DNA of 64,000 nt from Celoporthe dispersa (taxonomy: Eukaryota > Ascomycota > Sordariomycetes > Diaporthales > Cryphonectriaceae). The position numbers and the translations under genes are program-made. The notes below the pieces were generated by a model. The model was not told the DNA's origin, did not search any database, and was given only the letters and a program-made list of their open reading frames with translations. This document shows positions 12,124-22,192 of this stretch, piece by piece (the stretch's first letter is position 1; each line of letters starts with the position of its first letter). The stretch lies in the NCBI GenBank assembly GCA_016584495.1, contig WAID01000002.1, forward strand, positions 496,001 through 560,000, given 5' to 3'.

Positions 12124-12957
12124 GCCTTTTCGGCCCCAGCGCAGGTACGGAGGCAAGAGAGTTGTGAGACACATACACACACACACGCACACACACACAC
12201 ACCGGAATGCGATGTTATGGTCGGAAGAGAGGCACAGAGAGAGAGAGGGAGAGAGAGAGAAAAGGAAAAGGGCCGGTTCAGAGGGAGTAGGGAAAGAAAG
12301 GGTGGAGTCTGCGGATCAGGCGGGCACGACGGCGTTGCGAGTTCTTCTTTTTCCCATTACCTGCGAGACTGGGATCGTGCTTGGGGGGGACCGACACGTA
12401 GGGTCTCCCTCCCCCCCAGGGCGATGTCCTTGATTTTCCGACACTGCAAGCAATCCTCACGGCTTGAGCATCTTTCTCGCTAGTAAATACATGACGTTTG
12501 ATGAAGTGGGCGAGTGCGTGCGTGCGTGCTGTGAGTATTGGATACGGATATTGCCTGTGCGAGGATGTCCTGTTCGAGCACAGGGGCAGATATCGATCGA
12601 TAGCTCTACAGCAAGAAATTAATCTTCAGAGAAGACGCAGCAACACTGCATACTACGCCAGGCACCACCAACTCCGGTCTGAACATGTTCAAGCAAACGC
12701 CTCTCTTTCTTTTGAAATTCGGCCTATCCTACGGGTCATAATAGGATTTAATTACATGTTAAAAGGGGCGGGCAGGATGATTTGCATTGAGGAGACAGTC
12801 CTCGGGGCTGGATCGGGATGTCTCCTCCTTCCCAAATGTCCATACAAGAGAGCCGTAGACCAGACCAACCGCTGAAGCTCATTAAACATCATACTAATAT
12901 AAACAATGGGACGAACGCAGATGGAAGGAAAGAAAAAAAAAAAAACGGAGACCCTTT
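12124..12957. other. Convergent intergenic region, NCS1 and acyl-CoA synthetase 3' ends
   Basis: This contains the two 3' UTRs, a CA repeat near the NCS1 stop and GA-rich sequence. No gene is supported. Confidence 0.5.
12169..12202. repeat. (CA)n microsatellite
   Basis: CA dinucleotide run with single interruptions, about 50 bp after the NCS1 stop codon, probably within its 3' UTR. Confidence 0.9.
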
Positions 12958-15104
12958 TTAAGATCCGTATGCCTTGTTGATCTGTGTCTTGTACTTGTTG
13001 ACGATGCCCTTGCGGTTCAGCTTCTGTGCTGCGGTGACGAGACCCTACATGATACCTTGGTCAGTACTGAAGCGTGCGCGCAGGAACAAGGGGAAGGGAG
13101 ATTAAGAAGGTAAGCTCACATTCTGCGGCGTCCACTCCTCATCGCTGAGAACGACACCATCGATGATCTCGATACCAGCAAGACCGCCCGCCCGGCCCGC
13201 CGACTGCAGCTCCTTGAGCACGGCCCCGTGCAGCTTCTTGTTGTGGACGAGCTCCTCCAGGGCCCCGGCCTTGACGCCGTTGGACTCTGCCAGCTTCTTG
13301 AGCGCCGGCTCCGCGGGCACGATGATGGCGATGGGCTTGGCCTGCGAGTCGTCGGCGTAGACGCAGATGTTGGCAACGACGTGCGCGGAGCGGTAGATGG
13401 ACTCGAGCTTCTCGAGCGCAATGTATTCGCCGTTGAGCGTCTTGACCAGGTTCTTCTTGCGGTCGATCAGCTTGAGGTGCCCGTTGGCGTCCCACTCGCC
13501 GATGTCGCCGGTCTTGAACCACCCGTCTGCTGTCAGGGCCTCCTGGGTCTCCTTGTCGTTTTGGTAGTAGCCGTCCATGATGCTCGGGCCGCGCAGCCAC
13601 ACCTCGCCCTGCGGGCGGGGCTTGTTAGTGGCATGGTAGCCGGCATCTGGGAAGTCGACCAGCTTGGCCTCGACGGCAGCCGGCATGGCGCCGATGGACT
13701 CCGAGGTCCACTCCATGGGGTTTCCCAGGGTGCCCATGGCGGTCGTCTCCGTCAGGCCGTACCCGATGATCATGGGGGCGATGGCCATGGAGATGAACTT
13801 CTGGGTGTCCTTGGCCACGGGCCCTCCCCCGTTCATGCAGAGCTTCAGGCGGCCGCCCGTCGCCTCCTTGACCTTCTTGAACACGACGGCGTCCAGGATG
13901 CCGGACCCCGGCAGCCCCCAGCCCATGAGCTGGCTCTTGGCCCACATGCCGCCCCAGAAGAGGTTCCTGACGACAGGGCCTCCGGCCTCCACCTTGGCGA
14001 TGATGCCCTTCTTGACGGTCTCGAAGACGGCAGGCACGCCGACGAGAACGCTGGGCTTGAACTCGCGGATGTCTCCGTTGCAGTGGCGCACAGAGGCGTC
14101 GGACAGGGTCTTGGGGTTGCCGTAGCCCATCGTGGAGCCCCAGTAGAGGGACGCGTTCTCGAAGACGAACTCCAGGATGTGGGCGAGGGGGAGGTAGGTC
14201 AGGAGGCCGTCGCCGGGGCCGATGAAGGGCTGCACGACCACGCTCACGCCCGCGACGGAGGCGACGACGTTGCTGTGCTTCAGGGGGACGCCCTTGGGGG
14301 TGCCTGTCGACCCAGAGGTGTACATGATGCAGCAGAGGTCCTCGGGCTTGGGGGGCACGGGGTCCACGGGGTTCTCCTCCCCGACCTCCTCAGGTCGTCA
14401 AAGCTGAGGACCCTGACGTTCGGGTAGGCGGCCGTCAGCTTGTCGATGTGCTCCTGCTTGACCTTGTTCTGGCTGTTCCACACGACGTGGCGGATCTCGG
14501 TGGCGTCCTTGAGGACGTTGGTCAGGGTCGGCAGCAGGTGGGGGTCCAGGAAGATGACCTTGGCCTGGGTGGCCACCATGGAGTGGCGCAGGCCCTCCTC
14601 GCCGAGGGTGTCGTAGGCGGTCACGATGGGCATGGACTGTGACGCGGCCCCGTGGGACATGGCCAGCCAGTATGAGCTCGTGGCCGCGAAGATGTGGACG
14701 CGGTCGCCCTCGGTGAGGCCCAGCTTCCGCAGGCCGGCCCCGACCTGCAGTATGAGCTGCTCGTACTCGAGGTAGGTCATGTACTCGTAGCTGCCGAGCT
14801 GGAAGTACGACCAAACCTTGTCCACCTCGCACTCCTCCCCGTCGATGATCTTCTTCACCTTCTTGGTCTCCTGGTGGACGTCGATGAGCTTCCGCGAGCC
14901 CATGGCCTTGGCGTTGCCGAACTTCTCGACGGACACCTTGACGAGCTCGTAGACGGTGGAGATCTCGGGCTGGGGCCTGGCGATGAGGTCGGGGACGGCA
15001 GCACGGATGCGGCGGATGGGCGTCTCACCCTCGACAGGTTTCTGGCCGGGCACCTCGACGGAGAAGGGCGGTCTCGCCTGGAACTTGGGAAGGATGGTCG
15101 TCAT
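12958..15104 (-). CDS. Long-chain fatty acid-CoA ligase (one frame break)
   Basis: A main exon at 15104-13120 and a last exon at 13044-12958 are joined by a 75-bp intron (AAT|GTGAGC...TGTAG). With one missing base restored, the product is about 690 aa, close to yeast Faa1/Faa4. It should activate long-chain fatty acids to acyl-CoA for lipid synthesis and beta-oxidation. The AMP-binding signature MYTSGSTGTPKG lies at about residues 261-272. LPLAHILE, GYGLTET and the FACS segment DGWFKTGDIGEW...LIDRKKNLVK (about 527-560) follow. The last exon gives GLVTAAQKLNRK, the usual family ending; it ends AYGS with no PTS1 tripeptide. A 1-nt deletion near 14384-14390 shifts the frame just before VDPVPPKPEDL. 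Which Faa paralogue it is cannot be told. Confidence 0.9.
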
Positions 15105-16485
15105 GGTGGCGGGTGGACGTGGGTATCACAGATGAGTGGGAGGGAGGGTGGGGGCAGGAGGAAAAGAGAGAGGAAAACAGATATGTGCTGGGAAGGACAG
15201 AAAACAAGGGCTGTTGTTGAAGAGGCCGGTGGAGGACAGCTGCTGGAGTGGAAAGGTCGCTTGCAGTAGATGTTCCCCAGGCTGAAGTTGTTGAGGAGGA
15301 GGAGGAGGCGGCAGTGGGCACCGCGGGTGGCTTGAGCTCCAATTAAAAGAGCTAGCTCCCCCTGCTGCCGTGCATGAATGAGAAGGGGCAGGTTTTATGA
15401 CGTCCTCTGTACCCCAGGCTGACAAGCTAGCGTCCAGATCTCCAACAGGGACCGGGCAGTCAGTCAGATGAGCCCGTCAGTCGCGTGTCACTGCCGGTGC
15501 GTCGAGCTGGATCTGCTATTTCTTGTCCGGTACACTCTTCTTGTCCTCCTCGGTGCTGTGTCTGTCTATCCATATCTGCACCTTCCTGGCTCAGATCCTG
15601 GCTTGCTAGCAAACGCCTGGTAAATTGCATGTGTTGCAGCCTCATTGGAAGCCCACCTACAGGGTCGCAAGCCTCGGTCTCCTCACTGGCCACGACTTTT
15701 TGTCCCGTGAAAGCTGTTCAGCCAGCTGCTCGGCCACCTGGCACTGAGTGGTCCGTTCTTCAAGACCTGAACCCTGCTCACCCTCGACTGCAGATGCCTC
15801 CTCGTCTTCTGTGCAAGGTTATAAACTTCTTCTGTGCAAAGTATAACCTAAATCTACCATGGTAGGTGGTGGTGCTGCTGCTGCTGCTGCTGCTGCTGTG
15901 TAGCCTGTGGGGCCTCCCGCCTTTCCCGTTGTGACCAGGCCAAAAGCTCAGCCCCGTCAGTTCCTGTCACATTCGTGGCCTAGCCTGTCCAGTGTATGAC
16001 GACTGTTGAGATTCCACGACAGGTGTTGACCCTTTTACATGCGTTTGACTAGAAACACAGGTCCTCATGCTACTTTGCCCTGTCCACAAGGCCTTGTTCA
16101 ACTCTAAACTGATATGAGTTTTTTTGGTATAAATTGCTTGCAATTATTGTATTTATATATATAATTGATGGTGATTTTATGAGGCAGTGTTGGCATACCA
16201 CAGTATACATACTTGGCAGTGCAGGGACCAACTGGTATGTCCTGATCTGGTAGCAGAGAAAACATCTCCTCTGAACAGATTCATCGAGTCATCTTCAACT
16301 ACTCGAGTACCCTTCTGACAACACACACTCACACACACACACACATGGACTAACTAGGTCCTTCACACGGACACCGAGTTAAGTACCATCACAGTAAGAG
16401 ATCCGTCCATATTTAAATAAAATAAAAAAAAAGACATACGATCAAAACTCTGACAGTCGTTTCATCCAGCTCACCCCCCAGCACC
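15105..16485. other. Divergent intergenic region, acyl-CoA synthetase and Rkm5 genes
   Basis: About 1.4 kb that must hold both promoters. It contains a CTG/TGC repeat, a CA repeat (about 16320-16345) and an AT-rich patch (about 16110-16200). Small ORFs have no recognisable similarity. Confidence 0.5.
15871..15898. repeat. (CTG)n trinucleotide repeat
   Basis: A CTG/TGC triplet run of about 9 units in intergenic DNA. It is not in a recognised coding frame. Confidence 0.9.
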
Positions 16486-17646
16486 ATGGCCAGCGCAATA
16501 GACAACCTCCTGGCCACGCTGGGCCCTGAGATCCAAGACTCAGAAGAAGGCACGTAAACCAGATAGAAAGAAGGAGAAGAAGAAGAAGGGACACCTGCTT
16601 CTCGGCCAGCTGAGCAGCTTCAGCCAGCTGCAGAGAACCTGAGAGGGGAACACCATTTCTCACGCAAGGAGGTCACCCACACAGAAGCCTTCCTCCTCTT
16701 CTCCCAGTCCCGCCCCCAGGCCCAGAACCTCGGCTTCATCGACCCCCGCGCCACCACCCTCGAGCTCACCATCGGCGGCCGCGACCTAGTCGTCACCCAG
16801 TCCCCCGCCGTCCTGTCCTCGAACCGCGCGGGCGGCACCACCGGCGCTGTCGTCTGGAAGGTCACCCCGCTCTTTGCCTCGTGGCTCTCTACCGCCGGTG
16901 GCGGCGGCGGCGGCGGCACTAGCAACGTCCTCGCCCGCGCCGGCCTTCTCACCTCCGCCTCCACCGTCCTCGAGCTCGGCTGCGGCGTCTCTGCCCTCGT
17001 CGGGCTCGCTACCGCCCCGCTCGTCCGGCGCTACGTTCTCACGGACCAGCAGTACGTCGCGCGCCTCGTCGAGCAGAACATTGAGCAGAATCGTAGGTCG
17101 CAGCCAGCCCGCGCCGCCGGTAGGTCCTCTGGTAGTGGTAGCAGCAGGCGCAGCAGGGGCGCTGCGGCGAGGTCTCACCAGGAGACGCTTTTGTCGTCTT
17201 CTTCTTCTTCACCACCTGGCGGCGGCAGCAGTACGGGTGTGGGTGGCAACCTCAGCTTCCAGCCCCTCGACTGGGAGCTCGACACGCCCACCCCGGCCCT
17301 CTGCGTGCCGGACCTCGTCGTGGCCTGTGACTGCATCTACAACGAGGCGCTCATCCTCCCCTTTGTGCAGACCTGCGCCGATGCGTGTCGGCTCCGGTCC
17401 TCGGAGGAGGACAGTCGTGGTGGTGGTGGCGGCCGCGGCACGGGTAGCGACGTGGTGGAGAGGCCGCCTTGTGTGTGTGTCGTCGCACAGCAGCTGCGCG
17501 ACCCAGACGTCTTCGAGGGCTGGCTTGAGGAGTTCATGAGGAAGGGGTTTCGGGTGTGGCGGGTGCCGGATGTAGAGCTGCCTGAGGGGCTGAGGAGCAG
17601 CTCGGGGTTTGTGGTACATGTTGGGATCCTTGGGGAGGAGGCGTAA
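16486..17646 (+). CDS. RKM5: Rkm5-like ribosomal protein lysine methyltransferase
   Basis: The preferred model is exons 16486-16549 and 16685-17646, about 341 aa. The short first exon ends in GPEIQDSEE; joining through a GC-AG intron gives SEEEAFLLFSQ, matching the family. An alternative GT-AG intron (16554-16641) also keeps the frame but adds unmatched residues. The protein is a seven-beta-strand SAM methyltransferase. Features are LGFIDPRA, SSNRAGGTTGAVVWKVTPLFASWL, the SAM-binding LELGCGVSALVGL (about 117-129) and DLVVACDCIYNE. Yeast Rkm5 monomethylates ribosomal protein L1. Low-complexity Gly/Ser/Arg insertions interrupt the fold at about residues 105-112, 165-205 and 245-260. The start is chosen from the conserved short first exon. 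Confidence 0.8.
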
Positions 17647-18110
17647 GCCACGAGGAGAGAGGCATGGATATTCAGGACATGTCGAGAGTATAGTATTCGA
17701 CCTCCTTTATATATATTCATATCCAGAAAGGTCAGATCATCTGTCCATCAGAACGTGGTCATTCATTCATTTTGCAAGGGACTTTTAGAGTGTAGCGTAG
17801 CATCTTGAAAAGATAGGAAACATCAAGACGTATGTATTCTCAGTCAACGTTCCTCGAGTCGTAAATATCACTTTTCCAAAAAGAAAAAGAAAAAAGAAAG
17901 CCCGCTCGGTTACTGCCAGCCGCCATTTTCGGGGCGGGACTGGACCTAGACAAGTTTCCACCAGCCTTTACAGCGCGATTGATTGCATCGCAAAAGTGCA
18001 TGGCGACATCCCACCAATATGATCTCGAATATATTATGCCACGAGGAAAGAGAAGGGAGAAAAAGAACGAAAAAGAGGAAGAGAGCCAGAGGGTCGGAGA
18101 TGGGTTGACA
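17647..18110. other. Convergent intergenic region, RKM5 and LEU1 3' ends
   Basis: About 460 bp of 3' flanks with A-rich tracts (about 17875-17900). No gene is seen. Confidence 0.5.
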
Positions 18111-20661
18111 TCACCACTCCAGCGGTTCCTTCTTCGTCTCGCCCCTATTGGTCATCGGGACGGGGGCAGCCTTGGCCGCCAGCTTGCCGCCCTGGCCCTT
18201 CCGCTTCAGGTAGGCAGTGCCGTCGAGCCAGGGAGTGTCCTGGGTCATCTTCCTCTCAAAGTCGGAGATCTTGTCCTCCATCTGGAGGGTCAGGCCGATG
18301 TCGTCCAGGCCGTTGATCAGGCAGTGTTTCCTGAACTCCTCGACGTCGAAGCTGCAGATGGTGTTGCCGGCATCGTCCTTGATGACCTGGTTGGGCAGGT
18401 CAACCTCAACCTCCTTGCCGGCCCGGGCCTCTTTTGCGACGGCCTCGACGTCACCCTGGTTCTTGATCGGGATGGGCAGCATGCCGTTCTTGAACGTGTT
18501 GTTGAAGAAGATGTCGGCGAAGGACGGCGCGATCACACACCTGATGCCAAAGTCGTTCAGCGCCCACGGTGCGTGCTCCCGGGAGCTACCGCAGCCAAAA
18601 TTGGGGCCTGTGCAGACCAGGATCTTGGCGCTGCGGTACGGCTCCTGGTTGAGAATAAAGTCTGGGTCCTCCTTTCCGTCTGGTGTAAATCTCCAGCCGT
18701 GGAAGAGGGCGGAGCCCAGGCCGGTCCGCTTGATGGTCTTAAGGAACTGTTTCGGGATGATGGCATCCGTGTCCACGTTGGACCGGTCCATAGGAGCGGC
18801 GATGCCCTTCAGGACCTGGAACTTGGGCAGGCCGCCGGATGCCGCGGAGGGAGAAGTGTTGGGGTGAGAGGTCCTGGTGTCGCTCTTGGGGATGTCCGCG
18901 ATCTGCTCCCTGTCCGAGTCATCCTCGGACACCCGTTCATCGACGTGAGGTGGCTCGGCCGGCTCGGCCGTGGCCTTGAAGGCCTCGATGTGGGGGCTGG
19001 CCTTGTACTCGGTGAGCTTCCTGACGTCTGCCAGCCTGCCGACGATCGCAGCAGCAGCAGCCATGACGGGAGACATCAGGTGGGTCCTGCCTCCAGCACC
19101 CTGGCGACCCTCAAAGTTGCGGTTGCTGGTGCTCGCACATCTCTCCTGGGGCGACAGGATATCCGGGTTCATGCCCAGGCACATGCTGCAGCCAGCCTCC
19201 CGCCACTCGAACCCAGCGTCGGTGAAGATCTTGTCGAGACCTTCGGCCTCAGCCATATCCTTGACCAGCCCGGAGCCAGGGACGATCATGGCCCTCTTGA
19301 TGTTGGCGGCGATCTTCTTGCCCTTGACCACCGTGGCAGCGGCCCGCAGATCCTCGATTCTAGAGTTGGTGCAGGAGCCGATGAAGACCTTGTCAACGGT
19401 AATGTCCTGCATGGGAGTACCGGCAGTCAGGCCCATGTACTCCAGCATGCGGCGGCCGGAAGCCTTCTTGGCCTCGGTGGCGAACGTCTCGGGGTCAGGC
19501 ACAGACCCGGTGATGGGGACGACATCCTCAGGGCTTGTGCCCCAGGTGATGGTGGGCACAATGTCCTTGGCGTCAATGAAGACGTCGATATCGTACTTGG
19601 CACCAGGGTCGGACTGCAGGCTCTTCCAGTAGGCGACAGCCTTGTGCCACTCGGGCGAGTTGTACTTGGGGGCCAGGGGCCGGCCCTTCAGGTACTCAAA
19701 GGTGATCTCGTCGGGCGCGACCATGCCAGCCCGGGCGCCGCCCTCGATGGACATGTTGCAGATGGACATGCGGGCCTCCATGGACAGCCCCCGGATGGCA
19801 GATCCACAGAATTCGATCACGGCGCCGGTGCCGCCAGCAGTTCCGATCTTGCCAATGGCGTGGAGGATGATGTCCTTGGAGCTGACGCCCGGGGCCAGCT
19901 CGCCGTCCACCTGTATGCGCATGTTCTTGCTCCGCTTGGTGATCAGGCACTGGGTGGCCAGCACGTGCTCGACCTCGCTAGTGCCGATACCAAAGGCCAG
20001 GGCACCAAAGGCACCGTGGGTCGAGGTGTGGCTGTCACCGCAGACGACGGTGGTGGCGGGCAGTGTGAAGCCCTGCTCGGGGCCGATGACGTGGACGATG
20101 CCTTGTCGCTTGTCGCTCAGGCCAAAGTATGTAAGGCCGAAGTCCTTGACGTTCTCCTCGAGAGTGACGCATTGTGTTCTTGAGTCGTCCTCCTCGATGA
20201 AGCTGCCGATGTCCTTGAGGGTTTTTCTCGAGCTCGTAGGAACATTCTGAGGGCCACTGTCAGCTTGAGGTGTGGCATCTCTACCTGATTTTGATATTGA
20301 AACTGGGGGTTACCACCACCAGTAGGGTGGAGAGTAGAGAGAAAGAGGGACTTGGAAAGCGGTTGGAGAAAGAACTCACGTGGTCAGTGGTAGCGAGGGT
20401 GCAATCGGGCCTGCGAACTTTACGTCCCGCGTTCTTCAGCCCTTCGAAGGCTTGGGGTGATGTAACCTCGTGGACAATGTGCCGGTCTGAGACACTCATT
20501 CGTCAGCGCCCGGGGGGTCTCCTCTCCAATTCTGCAGTCAGAACGAAGATCTCAAACGTACCAATGTAGAGGAGGATGGTGCCGTCCAGCTTCTCATCGA
20601 CAATATGTGCCTGCAGCACCTTGTCGTAGAGGGTCTGGGGCGCTTGTTCTGCTCCGGGCAT
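18111..20661 (-). CDS. LEU1: 3-isopropylmalate dehydratase (isopropylmalate isomerase)
   Basis: Exons 20661-20562, 20486-20380 and 20246-18111 give about 780 aa, matching single-chain fungal Leu1 (779 aa in yeast). It is the [4Fe-4S] aconitase-family enzyme that isomerises 2- to 3-isopropylmalate, step two of leucine synthesis, in the cytosol. The N-terminus is MPGAEQAPQTLYDKVLQAHIV. VVCGDSHTSTHGAFGALAFGIG is the substrate region. Cluster cysteines lie in FIGSCTNSR (about 362) and CSMC (about 422 and 425). A variable acidic linker (about 505-540) joins the large-subunit-like part to the small-subunit-like swivel domain, which carries DRSNVDTDAIIPKQFL and GPNFGCGSSREHAPWAL. Splicing restores LLYIDRHIVHEV and TTDHNVPTSSRKT. 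The frame is intact. A Leu3-like palindrome lies about 1.2 kb upstream. Confidence 0.97.
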
Positions 20662-22192
20662 GTTGGGCAGCCTTGGGTTTGGTCTCGTGGCCGTTACACC
20701 AAGATTGCGGCTATCCGAGGTGGTATCGCAGTGATTTCGGCTGTGCCGAATGGTACTTGTGATGTGTGGAATCGGGGTGTTGAGGTGCAAAAGCTATAGC
20801 AGAATTGTCGATGAATTTTTCTGAACGGTGGGAAACTGGAGGGATGGAGATGAGGGGGAGGAGGAGGAGCTGGAGGAGAAGAAGAAGAGGAGAGGAGGGA
20901 CTGCGGGATGGGAGGCAAACTCTGAGACTGGACAGACTTCGAGAAGCTTGAAATACCGGGCGGCCCTCCCAAGGTGAACCTTACTTGGGTGTGTCTACGT
21001 CTGTATTCGGGAAGTAGAATTGAATGGCAACAAAGGTTTCGCCGATGATCGGAGTCGCATTCAGGCTCCGGTGAGCGGCGCTGCGGGGAGCTTGTGAGGT
21101 CAGATTGCAAACTCTAGTGCTAGTATTGGCTAGAGACCCCTGTAATCTGAGGGGCAAGTGGGGGTTGAGGGGGCTTGGTTATCCCTGCGAGCAGGTCGAG
21201 TCCCTTGGTGCTGCACGGTGGTCGGTACGTGTCTCGCTTGTGTGGGGAGATGGGTTTTCTCTTCCGGAACATGGCCCTGGATGGTGAAAAGGCAGTGCGC
21301 ACCACCAACCCCTCACGGCATGACACGCACTATACTGGGCAGCTCCGTACTCCGCAGCTCAGCACTCACCGCGTGTTCTTTTTTTCTCTTTCTTTTTTTC
21401 TCTCGTTTCTTTCCACGGTGTGATGTTCCTAGGGCCATTTCATTTTCCAAAGTTCTATCCCGGAGGAGAAATCCATCGATTGGGTGGAGGGCGACAAGGT
21501 CACCCCTGCCCAATACCTGCCGGTTCTGAGGGGGCGCTCTCAGAAGACCTCCGGATGCCTAATGGCCTCGGCGAACAGCGGCCGTAGGCGCCTACCGCTT
21601 TAGTGGGGCTACACCCTCCGGCCGGCGGTCTACAAGTACCATGTAGTCCGATCACCTGTAATGAGGGACAAGCTTTGGAAGCTGATATCGGATACAGCAT
21701 CTTTACCATGGCTTGCATGGTAGGATAGCTCTTAAACCAGTCATCGATTTTGAGACATGTTCGTGGTCACGTTGACTTTTTTTTTCTCCCCCTCCCTTTT
21801 TCTTCTTCCCCCCAAGATTCCAATAGTCCGGGCCCGGAGTACTGCAATCCAGCCTGTCTGTCACAATTAGTCAAGAATTGATCACAAAATTTGCCCATCT
21901 CCACCGTGTCTCTCCAGATCCAAGGTCCTCGAGATTGACTCGACGCACGTACTCATGACATTGTAAAATCCACTTCACGCTACAGAAATTTATGGCGCAT
22001 GGTGTTGGGAATTCCTCGTGAGATGGGGCAGTGGTCAAAAATACAGTACTACAGCATGCTGTGTGTGAGGTCCTCAGTTGGGCATGGCACCGACGCCCTT
22101 GCCGGATGAACAAGCAAAGTTGATCGCCGCTACAATGTTTAGTTGAAAGGGTATTATTATTGATCCCAGTCTATGCACGTTTAATCCTGGCC
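20662..22192. other. Intergenic, LEU1 promoter and BMS1 3' flank
   Basis: About 1.5 kb with no recognised gene. It contains T-rich tracts (about 21375-21410 and 21777-21815) and the Leu3-like site at 21828-21837. Small ORFs lack similarity. Confidence 0.5.
21828..21837. promoter_or_regulatory. Possible Leu3-type binding site upstream of LEU1
   Basis: The 10-base perfect palindrome CCGGGCCCGG fits the CCGGNNCCGG consensus of the zinc-cluster activator Leu3, which controls leucine genes in yeast and Aspergillus. It lies about 1,170 bp before the LEU1 start codon and about 365 bp beyond the BMS1 stop codon. The distance is long, and a chance match is possible in GC-rich DNA. Confidence 0.3.

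Noticed and set aside
13228..14427. 399-codon plus-strand ORF
   Set aside because: Antisense shadow of the acyl-CoA synthetase exon, rich in Gly/Asp/Val as expected from the complement.
17979..20183. 734-codon plus-strand ORF opposite LEU1
   Set aside because: It is the antisense shadow of the large LEU1 exon; high GC third positions keep the opposite frame open and it has no family resemblance.
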